From an uncultured Eggerthella sp. (GTDB lineage Bacteria > Actinomycetota > Coriobacteriia > Coriobacteriales > Eggerthellaceae): 47,784 bases of DNA. A program made the translations under genes and the position numbers. Positions 16,368-23,258 of the stretch are shown one piece after another; positions within the stretch are counted from its first letter, which is position 1, and each line of letters starts with the position of its first letter. The notes beneath the pieces were generated by a model. That model was not told the origin of the DNA. It worked only from the letters and a program-made list of their open reading frames with translations, and made no database searches. The DNA is taken from NCBI GenBank assembly GCA_959607715.1, contig CAUHNN010000015.1, positions 1 through 47,784 of the forward strand, read 5' to 3'.

Positions 16368-16404
16368 GCGACCCGCCGATTATGGCGGGTCGCTTTCGTT
16401 TTTC
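16368..16404 (+). terminator. Intrinsic terminator after leuS
   Basis: Perfect 10-bp stem GCGACCCGCC / GGCGGGTCGC, loop GATTAT, then TTTCGTTTTTC. Confidence 0.93.
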
Positions 16405-16456
16405 TGAGGCTTGCGTTGGTTCTGCGCGGGGTGGTCGAAGGCGCAAGGCCATGCGC

Positions 16457-16462
16457 TATCAT
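16457..16462 (+). promoter_or_regulatory. -10 element placing a leaderless GTG start
   Basis: TATCAT lies 7 bases before GTG 16470, the same spacing as at 12545. This is the reason for choosing that GTG rather than the upstream TTG at 16416. Confidence 0.4.
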
Positions 16463-16469
16463 CGAGGGC

Positions 16470-17186
16470 GTGAGAAGAAGGAAACATACTCAGCGTGGGT
16501 GCTTGGCTCGTTTCGCGAGGGCGGTTGCAGGGCTTATGCTTGCAGCGGTCCTCGTCGTCGTTGGTGTGCCGCTGGGCATCAATGCGCTCGTGTGCGCGCA
16601 GACCGCCCCATCGATCGAGACGATCGATGAGGCCGAGCGGAATGCTTCGAGCTTCGATGCCGATGCCATCGTCGTCCTCGGTGCGGGAATCAACTGGGAC
16701 GGAAGCCCATCGGCTGTCTTGAAGGATCGCCTCGAGGTGGCGATCGAGCTGTACAAGTCGGGCGTCGCGCCTAAGATCATCATGAGCGGCGACAACAGCG
16801 ATTCGACGTACAACGAGGTCATGGCTATGGCTAACTACGCGATAGCGCAGGGGGTTGACGAAGACGATATCTTCTGCGACCACGCAGGGGTCTCTACCTA
16901 CGACAGCATGTACCGCGTGAAGAACGTCTTCTCCGTTTCCCGCTGCATCGTCGTGACTCAGGAATATCACCTCTACCGGGCCCTCTACGATGCCCGCGCC
17001 TTCGATCTCGACGCTCGCGGCGTGGCGAGCGATCGCAGCGCCTACGAAGATAAAGAGTCCTACGAGAAGCGCGAGGTGCTTGCGCGTATCAAGGATTTTT
17101 GCGCAACGTTGATCAACGTGGAGCCTGAGACGAAGAGCTCCCCGGTGGATCTCGATCAGTCCGGGACCGTTACCCAGTGGTGGTAG
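16470..17186 (+). CDS. SanA/YdcF-like DUF218 membrane-anchored protein
   Basis: About 238 aa from GTG 16470 (alternative TTG 16416). An Arg/Lys-rich start is followed by one hydrophobic segment (LMLAAVLVVVGVPLGI), so the protein is probably anchored with its domain outside. The DUF218 core is clear: DAIVVLGAGINWDG, LKDRLEVAIELYKSG, PKIIMSGDNSD, YNEVMAMANYAIAQGV, DHAGVSTYDSMYR, and CIVVTQEYHLYRALYDA. SanA proteins affect envelope permeability to vancomycin in E. coli, but the biochemical activity of this family is not established. It follows the leuS terminator and is 23 bases before the next gene, so the two may be cotranscribed. Confidence 0.85.
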   Translation: MRRRKHTQRGCLARFARAVAGLMLAAVLVVVGVPLGINALVCAQTAPSIETIDEAERNASSFDADAIVVLGAGINWDGSPSAVLKDRLEVAIELYKSGVAPKIIMSGDNSDSTYNEVMAMANYAIAQGVDEDDIFCDHAGVSTYDSMYRVKNVFSVSRCIVVTQEYHLYRALYDARAFDLDARGVASDRSAYEDKESYEKREVLARIKDFCATLINVEPETKSSPVDLDQSGTVTQWW

Positions 17187-17209
17187 CGTCAAAGCGAAAG
17201 GAGCCGATC

Positions 17210-18199
17210 ATGGCCAAGGTCGTTATCGTCGATTCCGATTTCTCCGATCACGAACTGGAGATGAAGATGGCCCGCGAAGCGGGGGTCGAGCTTTCCATCC
17301 ACGAGGACAGAAGCTACGAGGGCATCATCCGAAACGCCGCTGATGCAGATGCGGTCGTGACCTCGTACGGGGAGTTCCCCCGAGCCGTGTTCGAAGCCCT
17401 TCCTCGGCTGAAGGCGGTGAGTCGTACGGGGATCGGCTACGACACCATCGACGTTGCGGCGGCCACCGAGGCGCAGACGGGCGTGTGTGTCGTGCCGGGA
17501 TACGGAACCGAGGTCGTTTCCGATCACGCGATTACGCTCGCCCTTTGCGTTTTGCGTCGCTTGAATGAAGTGGACGCCGATTTGCGCGCCGGCGTGTGGG
17601 ACTACGACCGCCGCCGTCCGTATGGGCAGGTGCATGGCCGCATCTTCGGTGTCGTCGGCATGGGCCAGATAGGGCGAGCATGCGCACGCAAGGCCGCTGG
17701 GCTCGGTTTCGAGGTCGTGTGCTCGTCGCGCTCGCTCGTCCCGGGAAGGATGACCCCTGAGGGATACGAGGTTCTCGGGCTCGACGACCTCCTTGCCCGC
17801 GCCGATGTGGTGAGCTTCCACACGGCGCTCACCCCCGATACCTACCATCTGCTCGATGAGGAGCGGTTGTCGCTCATGAAAGAAGGTTCCGTGGTCGTGA
17901 ACACGTCGCGCGGAGCGGTGATCGACACCCTCGCGCTTTGTCGGGCGCTTGAGTCCGGCAAACTCTGGGGCGCGGGCATCGATGTGTTCGAGGACGAGCC
18001 GCTCGATCCGAATCACCCGATCATAACGGCACCCCATACGGTGCTTAGTCCGCATGTGGCGTACTGGTCCGAAGAATCGAGCGTCGAGTTGAGGACGCGG
18101 GCGATGCAGGCGGCGATCGACGCCGCGTTGGGCGAAGCGCCGGTTGATTGCCTGAATCCGGAAGTCTTCGCCGCCTGCGGCAAAGGGTCGATCGGCTAG
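17210..18199 (+). CDS. D-isomer 2-hydroxyacid dehydrogenase, CtBP-like
   Basis: 329 aa NAD-dependent dehydrogenase of the phosphoglycerate dehydrogenase/CtBP family. Rossmann motif VVGMGQIG (about 151-158). Catalytic triad: Arg in NTSRGAVIDT (about 236-241), Glu in VFEDEPLD (about 263-270) and His in SPHVAYWSEES (about 285-295). YWSEES is typical of the CtBP-like branch. The C-terminal ACT domain of full SerA is absent. Substrate unknown; a 2-hydroxy acid is expected. ATG 17210 follows AAAGGAG. Its TAG stop and the stop of the convergent gene share the palindrome CTAG at 18196-18199. Confidence 0.88.
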   Translation: MAKVVIVDSDFSDHELEMKMAREAGVELSIHEDRSYEGIIRNAADADAVVTSYGEFPRAVFEALPRLKAVSRTGIGYDTIDVAAATEAQTGVCVVPGYGTEVVSDHAITLALCVLRRLNEVDADLRAGVWDYDRRRPYGQVHGRIFGVVGMGQIGRACARKAAGLGFEVVCSSRSLVPGRMTPEGYEVLGLDDLLARADVVSFHTALTPDTYHLLDEERLSLMKEGSVVVNTSRGAVIDTLALCRALESGKLWGAGIDVFEDEPLDPNHPIITAPHTVLSPHVAYWSEESSVELRTRAMQAAIDAALGEAPVDCLNPEVFAACGKGSIG

Positions 18200-18654
18200 A
18201 GATCGGAAAACTCGACGAACTCGACGGAGCGAACGGCGCCTTCTTCTATCGAGAGGACGGCGATGCTTCTTTTCGACCCGCCCCGGGGGTGGGTCGCGCT
18301 TCCGGGATTGACGTAGCGGATTCCGTCGATCGTTTCGTTGCGGGGGACGTGCGTATGCCCATGGACGATGACCGCCACGTCATCGGCTGGAGCCCCGATG
18401 TCTTCCGGGCGATGGGTGATGAAGAACCTGACGCCGCCGATGCGCGGCGAGGCGGTGTAGGGAAGGTCGAAGCCGCATGAGCGACGATCGCAGTTGCCCA
18501 TGACGGCGATCGTAGGCGCGATGGCCTCAAGCTCCATGAGGACGGATTCCCGCTCGGTGTCGCCCGCGCAGAGGATGAGATCGCAGGAAGACAGGGCGGC
18601 GTGCGCCGCTTCGCACAGAAACCCGTGGATATCCGAGATGATGCCGATCTTCAT
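18196..18654 (-). CDS. YfcE/MJ0936-type metallophosphoesterase
   Basis: 152 aa calcineurin-like phosphodiesterase. Metal-binding motifs in order: SDIHG (about 7-11), CAGDTE (about 30-35), GNCD (about 53-56), FITHRP (about 77-82) and HGHTH (about 95-99). This matches the small single-domain YfcE family, which hydrolyses phosphodiesters in vitro with unknown natural substrate. ATG 18654 is preceded by GAAGGAGG; an upstream in-frame ATG at 18726 would overlap the tRNA promoter. Convergent with the dehydrogenase, sharing 4 bases. Confidence 0.88.
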   Translation of the reverse strand: MKIGIISDIHGFLCEAAHAALSSCDLILCAGDTERESVLMELEAIAPTIAVMGNCDRRSCGFDLPYTASPRIGGVRFFITHRPEDIGAPADDVAVIVHGHTHVPRNETIDGIRYVNPGSATHPRGGSKRSIAVLSIEEGAVRSVEFVEFSDL

Positions 18655-18703
18655 CGAGCCTCCTTCGAGGGGAGTAGTACGTGGATGAAGCGCGGAGGCC
18701 ATA

Positions 18704-18732
18704 TTGACCGCTACGCAACGGGGCACTAAAAT
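18704..18732 (+). promoter_or_regulatory. tRNA-Lys promoter
   Basis: TTGACC (18704-18709), a 17-base spacer, then TAAAAT (18727-18732): a near-consensus housekeeping promoter 17 bases before the mature tRNA. It lies just upstream of the divergent phosphoesterase gene. Confidence 0.75.
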
Positions 18733-18749
18733 GATAACCTGTTTTTCAG

Positions 18750-18825
18750 GCGCCGTTAGCTCAGCTGGTAGAGCAGGGGACTTTTAATCCCAAGGTCGCG
18801 GGTTCGATTCCCTCACGGCGCACCA
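18750..18825 (+). tRNA. tRNA-Lys (anticodon TTT), CCA encoded
   Basis: Acceptor arms GCGCCGT (18750-18756) and ACGGCGC (18815-18821) pair fully. The discriminator A is 18822 and the encoded CCA is 18823-18825. The D-arm GCTC...GAGC, anticodon loop CTTTTAA (anticodon 18783-18785) and T-arm with GGTTCGATTCC are all normal. It is the presumed integration target of the prophage that begins just downstream. Confidence 0.97.
18801..18825. other. Presumed attL core (3' end of tRNA-Lys)
   Basis: The integrase gene lies directly downstream of the tRNA, and the tRNA 3' end is complete. This is the usual arrangement when a tyrosine integrase uses the T-arm and acceptor 3' half as attB. The matching attR copy would be beyond the right end of the window, so the exact core cannot be defined. 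Confidence 0.5.
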
Positions 18826-18833
18826 TCAAATAC

Positions 18834-18867
18834 GCAGGTCAGGGTATATTTCCTGACCTGCTTTTTT
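18834..18867 (+). terminator. Intrinsic terminator after tRNA-Lys
   Basis: Perfect 10-bp stem GCAGGTCAGG / CCTGACCTGC, loop GTATATTT, then six T. If the att core is in the tRNA 3' end, this terminator is phage-derived. Confidence 0.93.
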
Positions 18868-18907
18868 ATTGCATCGGCGAAAACGCGTGACGATACGTGA
18901 CTACTAC

Positions 18908-19990
18908 TTAATTTTCGCGCGAAATCAGGCGGTCGAGCGAGTCCGCAGCAGCCTCGTCAACGGCGTGCGACGGGCGCAGGTAGTAGTGGGCGGTGATCGC
19001 TGTCCCTGAGTGCCCCGCGCGCCTTGAGACGGTCAGGAGATCGACGCCGCTCTCGTACGTCAGCGTCAGCGACGTGTGGCGCAGGTTCTTCAGGCTTACA
19101 TATCGCAAACCGTCGGGAGCGTCCTTCATGTGGCGTATGTATGCCTTCGTTATGTTGTCTGGGTTCATCCGCCCTCCGTCCGTGTCGGTCACGAGCGGCG
19201 AATCGTCTGAGCACCTTATCTGGTCGAGGCGCGACATGGCGAACCCTGGGACCGTGACGAGCCTTCGTGAGGTCTCCGACTTCGGCAAGTCCCTGTGCGG
19301 CTTCCCCCTTACCGTCGTTATAGCGTCGTCGACAACGACTTGGCCGCCCTTCAGGTCGCCCCAATCCAGGGCGGCTATCTCAGACCGCCTCAGCCCGCAG
19401 CCGACCGCGACGAGGACAGCCGGCTCTATCGGGTGGCCGTGGAAATGCTCTAGTAGCAAGATGACCTGATCCGCGCTCAGCACTTCAGGGTGGTACCTCT
19501 CGACCTTCGGGACGTACATGTTGTTGAGCGGGTTCAGGGAGAGGAAATTCGACCTAACGGCGTGGTTGAGTATCTGGCGAAGCATCTTGAACGCCTGTAG
19601 GCGCTTCTTCTGTCCCTCGATGGCCGATAGCTCCCTTTCAACCAATGCGGGCGTTATCTCGCGCAGGAGGAGGCTCCCAAGAGGCTCCCGCCAGAACGTC
19701 TCGTACTTGTACCTGTATCCCGCCACGGTGTTCGGGCGACACTCGCTCTCGACTCGCGGGAAGTAGTAGTCTGCCCAGAATATATCGAGGGTCATGTCCT
19801 CTTCGATGGCCTCGACATCGCCAGCCTCCATGAGCAGGCGTATCTTCGCCTCCTCGGCCTTCTTCTTCGACCCGCGTACGGTCTTCGTCTTGCGCTTTCT
19901 CTTGCCCGTCACGGGGTCGCGCGGGAACTCGACGAAAACGCGGTAATGGTCTTTGCCGATCTTCTCGATCGACCCCTTAGACGACCTCAT
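18908..19990 (-). CDS. Prophage tyrosine-type integrase
   Basis: 360 aa. N-terminal arm-binding region (about 1-60, HYRVFVEFPRDPVTGKRK), SAM-like core-binding domain (~65-160) and catalytic domain. Catalytic residues: Arg201 in CGLRRSEI, Arg304 in LKNLRHTS, His327 in AGHSGT and Tyr336/337 in AHYYLRP. The usual His of the HxxR box is Lys301 here. It catalyses insertion and excision at the adjacent tRNA-Lys. ATG 19990 has AGGAGG 4 bases upstream. That site begins only ~6 bases after the T-run of a strong terminator (20007-20032), so expression needs read-through. It ends 40 bases from the tRNA terminator. Confidence 0.95.
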   Translation of the reverse strand: MRSSKGSIEKIGKDHYRVFVEFPRDPVTGKRKRKTKTVRGSKKKAEEAKIRLLMEAGDVEAIEEDMTLDIFWADYYFPRVESECRPNTVAGYRYKYETFWREPLGSLLLREITPALVERELSAIEGQKKRLQAFKMLRQILNHAVRSNFLSLNPLNNMYVPKVERYHPEVLSADQVILLLEHFHGHPIEPAVLVAVGCGLRRSEIAALDWGDLKGGQVVVDDAITTVRGKPHRDLPKSETSRRLVTVPGFAMSRLDQIRCSDDSPLVTDTDGGRMNPDNITKAYIRHMKDAPDGLRYVSLKNLRHTSLTLTYESGVDLLTVSRRAGHSGTAITAHYYLRPSHAVDEAAADSLDRLISREN

Positions 19991-20006
19991 GTGGCCTCCT
20001 ATCGAC

Positions 20007-20032
20007 AAAAAAAGCGCCCCACGGAGGGGCGC
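20007..20032 (-). terminator. Intrinsic terminator between the lipoprotein gene and int
   Basis: On the minus strand: GCGCCCC-TCCGT-GGGGCGC followed by seven T. It stands 12 bases past the lipoprotein stop and immediately before the integrase ribosome binding site. Confidence 0.93.
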
Positions 20033-20044
20033 AAGGTGGGTTGG

Positions 20045-20452
20045 TTACTCGTCGGCCTTCTCAAGCTCCATGGTGGTTGTGGTGCCCATTGCGCTTACCT
20101 CGTATGAGATTTTCCCGTCCTTGTATGCGAAATCCTTGGTCTCGTCGGACGACGCGAGCAACGCGCTCTGCGTCTTCGAGGTGTCGTTCTCGGAAGTCCA
20201 CTCGTAATCGCCTGACTCGGTGGGGGCGGTGTAGGTTCCCGCCCAGTAGAGCGATTTCGTCTTACCGCCGTCGCTTACCCAGTTGATCGTGATGGCGTCC
20301 TCGGTTATCGTCGCTTCCTGGTAGCTTCCGCCCTTTTCCTGCGATTTCCACGTCCCCGTGAGGTCGGCGGGTTCCTCTGGCTGGCTTGAGCCGCAGCCGA
20401 CGAGGGCCAGGGCGAGGACGGTTGCGGCCGCAAGAACGATGATCTTCTTCAT
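20045..20452 (-). CDS. Small prophage lipoprotein
   Basis: 135 aa. Signal peptide MKKIIVLAAATVLALALVGC with lipobox LVGC (Cys20), so it is predicted to be anchored on the outer face of the membrane. The mature part contains LTGTWKSQ and a beta-rich pattern similar to small lipocalin-like or DUF4923/Ltp-like lipoproteins; no firm family. It is cotranscribed with the repressor (9-base gap), hence expressed in the lysogen. A role in superinfection exclusion, as for streptococcal Ltp, is an inference from position. Start preceded by AAGGAGAGG. Confidence 0.8.
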   Translation of the reverse strand: MKKIIVLAAATVLALALVGCGSSQPEEPADLTGTWKSQEKGGSYQEATITEDAITINWVSDGGKTKSLYWAGTYTAPTESGDYEWTSENDTSKTQSALLASSDETKDFAYKDGKISYEVSAMGTTTTMELEKADE

Positions 20453-20461
20453 TTCCTCTCC

Positions 20462-21148
20462 TTAGAACTTGATGAACTCGTAGTCATACCAGACGACGCG
20501 CCCCAGTATCCGCACGTAAGGCGCGTCTGGGTCGCTTTCGTCGATGACCCTTCTTCTGTGCGCGGGGTTGGTGCTCTCTGGTTCTAGGATCACGAGGCCG
20601 TCAAGGAGCTTCACGCGCTTCACCGTGGCCTCGTCGCCGTTGACCTTGACCGCCGCGACGTCGCCGCTCTTGACCTCCAACTCGTCGGATGGGGCTATGT
20701 ATGCATAGCAGCCCTCGGGCAGCACCTTGTTCATCGAATCGCCCTTCACCAGAAGGAAGAAGCCCCCGGGGAAGCGCTCTCTCACCTTCGCGGGGAGGTC
20801 GCGCGTCTCTCCCGTCATCTCGATCGCCGCAGACGGATCGCCAGCCGCGATGCTTCCGACGATCGGAGCATTCGCGGTGTAGTTGGCGCCCTGGGCCGCG
20901 ATTGATCCTGAAAGGCCGCTCTGCTTTGCGTAGTAGCCATCGGAGAAGCCGAAGAGATCTTGCTCGGTGCAGGAGAAAAGAGCGCAGATCGCCTCTATCG
21001 TCTGTCTCTGACGGGGGGCTTTACCTCGCGTCTCCCACCCACTCACGGTGTTTTGTGTTACGCCCAACTTTTCAGACGTCGCTTGCTGGGTAAATCCCGC
21101 GTCGTTCCTCATTGCGGCGAAGTTCTTTCCGAAAATGCTTTGCTTCAT
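20462..21148 (-). CDS. CI-type prophage repressor, self-cleaving (XRE + S24)
   Basis: 228 aa. N-terminal XRE helix-turn-helix (about 8-65: FTQQATSEKLGVTQNTVSGWE). The C-terminal S24/LexA-like domain has a candidate cleavage site Ala102-Gly103 in GSIAAGDP, Ser138 in VKGDSMN and Lys177 in EATVKRV as the catalytic dyad. All parts needed for RecA-stimulated autocleavage are present. It keeps the prophage silent by binding the divergent control region just upstream. Preceded by a leftward promoter whose -35 overlaps a candidate operator. Confidence 0.93.
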   Translation of the reverse strand: MKQSIFGKNFAAMRNDAGFTQQATSEKLGVTQNTVSGWETRGKAPRQRQTIEAICALFSCTEQDLFGFSDGYYAKQSGLSGSIAAQGANYTANAPIVGSIAAGDPSAAIEMTGETRDLPAKVRERFPGGFFLLVKGDSMNKVLPEGCYAYIAPSDELEVKSGDVAAVKVNGDEATVKRVKLLDGLVILEPESTNPAHRRRVIDESDPDAPYVRILGRVVWYDYEFIKF

Positions 21149-21177
21149 ACGGCCTCCGATTGGTCGCTGTGGAAATT

Positions 21178-21206
21178 ATTCTTTCACGCTTAAAAAAAAA
21201 ATCCAA
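21178..21206 (-). promoter_or_regulatory. Leftward promoter for the repressor gene
   Basis: On the minus strand, TTGGAT (21206-21201), a 17-base T-rich spacer, then AAGAAT (21183-21178). The -35 overlaps the CAACTA site at 21204-21209. Confidence 0.5.
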
Positions 21207-21249
21207 CTAAATTAAAAGATGTTATTGTGTTTTAAATACTAGTTGTTTA
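21204..21249. promoter_or_regulatory. Candidate CI operators in the divergent control region
   Basis: CAACTA at 21204-21209 is the reverse complement of TAGTTG at 21240-21245. The longer word TAGTTGTTTA (21240-21249) recurs exactly at 21763-21772 before a later gene. The first site overlaps the repressor promoter -35 and the second overlaps the -10 of the rightward promoter. Confidence 0.5.
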
Positions 21250-21253
21250 GAAT
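21225..21253 (+). promoter_or_regulatory. Rightward early promoter
   Basis: TTGTGT (21225-21230), exactly 17 bases, then TAGAAT (21248-21253). It would start transcription of the early operon and is overlapped by the TAGTTGTTTA word. Confidence 0.7.
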
Positions 21254-21281
21254 TAGATATACCGAAAGGAAAGGAGACAGC

Positions 21282-21518
21282 ATGAACGCCAAGAACCAGA
21301 ATGCCGAACCCTTCGAAACTCGCGAGAACATCCTTGGAATCCTCAGGGGCATGTACGCAGATCGGGCGATGCGCCCCTTCGACCATGAAATCGACGAGGC
21401 GATCGAGGACGTCGAGGCCCTGGCCGTCATCGAGTTCGGCTACACCTGGGAAGAGATCGAGAACAACGAGATCGATGCCCGCGAAGAGTACATGCAGGCG
21501 CTCCCGAAGATCGCGTAG
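21282..21518 (+). CDS. Small early prophage protein, unknown
   Basis: 78 aa, first gene of the rightward operon. Acidic and helical, with no recognised motif; Trp and acidic residues cluster at YTWEEIENNEIDAREEY. ATG 21282 is preceded by AAAGGAG. In temperate phages this slot often holds Cro or a similar switch protein, but no helix-turn-helix is visible here, so no function is assigned. Transcribed from the promoter at 21225. Confidence 0.7.
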   Translation: MNAKNQNAEPFETRENILGILRGMYADRAMRPFDHEIDEAIEDVEALAVIEFGYTWEEIENNEIDAREEYMQALPKIA

Positions 21519-21534
21519 AGAGGAGGTGCGAGAA

Positions 21535-21747
21535 GTGGACATGAACGAGGTGCAGAAGGCGCTGGGGTGCTGCGGCATCGACATTTCAGGTGCAGCGGCC
21601 ATCCTCAGCTGCTCGTGGCCGACCGCCAAGCGGAAGATCGAGGATCCCTCTTTGATGACGCTCGGCGAGTTCTTCCGCCTGTACAACGAGCTTGATGACT
21701 ACGCGAGGGACATCCTCGGGACGTACATCGACAGCCTCAGGGCTTAA
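21535..21747 (+). CDS. Small HTH-like prophage protein
   Basis: 70 aa from GTG 21535, 8 bases after AGGAGG; an ATG at 21541 is the alternative. The segment ISGAAAILSCSWPTAKRKIEDPSLMTLGEFFRLYNEL looks like a compact helix-turn-helix (recognition helix around SWPTAKRKI), similar to small XRE-like phage regulators. It may be the Cro-like partner of the CI repressor, or an Arc/transposon-type regulator. The assignment is by pattern only. Confidence 0.65.
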   Translation: MDMNEVQKALGCCGIDISGAAAILSCSWPTAKRKIEDPSLMTLGEFFRLYNELDDYARDILGTYIDSLRA

Positions 21748-21752
21748 TTTTT

Positions 21753-21779
21753 TTGACAACGTTAGTTGTTTAAAGCAAC
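21753..21779 (+). promoter_or_regulatory. Second candidate repressor-binding region
   Basis: Contains TTGACA (21753-21758), CAAC-GTTA-GTTG (21757-21768), GTTG...CAAC (21765-21779), and the exact word TAGTTGTTTA shared with the divergent region. It sits in the 53-base gap before the gene at 21801. No clear -10 follows TTGACA. Confidence 0.45.
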
Positions 21780-21800
21780 CAAATCGAAAGGACACACACC

Positions 21801-22166
21801 ATGTACGAGAAAGACGCGACGAGGGTCGTTCTGCACATCCTCGACAAACGCTACGGCTGGGAGATCATCGACACCCCCGAGACCTCTCTTGCTGGGATCG
21901 TCGCCCGTGACGACGAGGGGGCCATCCACCTCGTGACCGTTGATTCGGCTTTCGAGGAGTTCCCGAACGCCGAGCACGAGCGGGAAGAGCTTGAGGCCTG
22001 GTTGCTGGAGATCGTCCCAACGCTTCCACCCGGCGGCGGGAAGATCGTCTTCGACGCTGCGGAGGTCGCGATGTTCGACGCGGTTGTGCATGGCGTTACC
22101 TACGCGAAGGGCATGGCCAGGATAGCCCTCGACGTGCTGAACGGCGGCTCCGATGGAAGGGGCTGA
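21801..22166 (+). CDS. Early prophage protein, unknown (weakly YraN-like)
   Basis: 121 aa. Not firmly recognised. The N-terminal stretch VVLHILDKRYGWEII...AGIVARDDEGAIHLVTVD has the rhythm of the restriction-endonuclease-like UPF0102/YraN fold, but the expected Glu/Lys catalytic positions are not clear. The C-terminal half is helical. ATG 21801 follows the phage-typical site CGAAAGGACA. Its end overlaps the next gene by 14 bases. Confidence 0.65.
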   Translation: MYEKDATRVVLHILDKRYGWEIIDTPETSLAGIVARDDEGAIHLVTVDSAFEEFPNAEHEREELEAWLLEIVPTLPPGGGKIVFDAAEVAMFDAVVHGVTYAKGMARIALDVLNGGSDGRG

Positions 22167-22362
22167 GAGACTTCTCCTGATTCGCGAGGTCGCGGAGAGG
22201 GCGAACGTCAGCGTCGAGTTCGTCCGAACGGCGACGAAGCGGGGCAGGACGCATCACCCGCTCCCGTGCATCGAGAGCGGGAGGAAGAGGCCCGTCAAGC
22301 GGATCAGGTGGAGCACCTTCGTCGAATGGTGCGCTGAAGAGGAACGGAGGCAGGCCAGCTGA
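22153..22362 (+). CDS. Small DNA-binding protein (excisionase/helix-turn-helix type)
   Basis: 69 aa. LIREVAERANVSVEFVRTATKRG followed by a turn, an arginine-rich strand (ESGRKRPVKRIRWSTFVEWC) and a terminal helix resembles the winged-helix MerR/excisionase-like family, where the last motif contacts DNA. It may act as Xis or as a regulator. It overlaps both neighbours: 14 bases with the gene before, and 1 base with the start after. Confidence 0.65.
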   Translation: MEGAERLLLIREVAERANVSVEFVRTATKRGRTHHPLPCIESGRKRPVKRIRWSTFVEWCAEEERRQAS

Positions 22363-22754
22363 TGCGTTGGACTCCCAGGCAAGAGGAAATTCTTGCGCTG
22401 AACGCCCCGCTGGGGGCTGAGGCGTGCAGGAAGGCGATCCACAGGGAAACGGGCGTTATCCGAAGCGTCAATTCGATAAAGATGCACGCTTCGCGCGTCG
22501 GCGTCTCCCTCGCGAAGGCCAACCCATGCCCGATATGCGGTGAACCCCTCAAGGCTGGAGCGAAAGGGCGCATCTGCGCGGCCTGTAGGTACGAGCGGGG
22601 GATCGAGAGGCAGATACGCCGATCGGATTACCTGGAATCCCTCAAGAGCGGAGGCGGGAGACGTGAAACGGAAGCACGGAAGGAATACGACCGGCTGCGC
22701 AAGGCGAACGAACGTGCAGCCAAGTCGATCGGGGCGGAACTTGAGAAAAAATGA
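22362..22754 (+). CDS. Zinc-ribbon protein with HTH-like N-terminus
   Basis: 130 aa. N-terminal WTPRQEEILALN...IRSVNSIKMHASRVGVSL resembles a SANT/HTH-like helical domain that could bind DNA. A zinc knuckle CPICGEP...CAACR lies at about 57-77 and a basic helical tail follows. The stop of the previous gene and this ATG overlap (TGATG). No specific family is recognised. Confidence 0.65.
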   Translation: MRWTPRQEEILALNAPLGAEACRKAIHRETGVIRSVNSIKMHASRVGVSLAKANPCPICGEPLKAGAKGRICAACRYERGIERQIRRSDYLESLKSGGGRRETEARKEYDRLRKANERAAKSIGAELEKK

Positions 22755-22830
22755 TGCTCTGACCTGGGTAGTAACAACCAAAGTAACAAATCCACAAAAC
22801 CAACACACGCAGCCTCGGGGCATAAAAAAC

Positions 22831-22848
22831 GCCGCCCCGAAGGGCGGC
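22831..22848 (-). terminator. Hairpin in the 22755-22988 gap
   Basis: GCCGCCC-CGAA-GGGCGGC with an A-run at 22824-22829, so on the minus strand it is a hairpin followed by T: a leftward terminator shape. All nearby genes run rightward. It may block antisense transcription into the repressor region. The rest of this 234-base gap holds no gene I can support. Confidence 0.55.
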
Positions 22849-22988
22849 AGAACACACACCGAGGATGTTACCCGCGAAAACGGGGAACGTCAAATCTGGC
22901 CGATCCTGGCGCTTCTCGCGGCGGCTCTCTGGTTGCCGCAGGTTGGCCAGCTCATCGAAACGGTTTTCTAAATGAAAGGACACACGAA

Positions 22989-23258
22989 ATGGAAAGCGAG
23001 ATCAAGGCAGGTTTCCCCTGCACCGACGAGGAGCTTATGGAGGCTGCGGTCGATAGTGAGGCCATCTCGGTCTTACTCGGCGGCGATAACCTGATCGCGA
23101 AAGGGGTCGCCCGCGGGTTCCTAGCGGGAGTCTGCTTCAAGGGCATCGACGAAAGCGACGCGAAGCACGGTATGCACCTGGAAGCGTTCGTGATGCACAC
23201 CGTCGTCGAAGCCGTTCTTCACGAGCTGGAGCAGATCGCGGGTGAAGACGATGAGTAA
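22989..23258 (+). CDS. Small early prophage protein, unknown
   Basis: 89 aa, acidic, no recognised motif. Contains AISVLLGGDNLIAKGVARGFLAGVCF, which looks hydrophobic and helical but is not a clear membrane segment. ATG 22989 follows GAAAGGACACACGAA, the ribosome-site style repeated through this operon. It overlaps the DUF1351 gene by 8 bases and is therefore probably coupled to the recombination module. Confidence 0.65.
   Translation: MESEIKAGFPCTDEELMEAAVDSEAISVLLGGDNLIAKGVARGFLAGVCFKGIDESDAKHGMHLEAFVMHTVVEAVLHELEQIAGEDDE

Noticed and set aside
22755..22971. Possible small membrane peptide (WPILALLAAALWLPQVGQL...) in the gap
   Set aside because: The frame has no ATG, GTG or TTG before the hydrophobic part. 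A second short frame (ATG 22866) is basic and without a ribosome site, so no gene is claimed.
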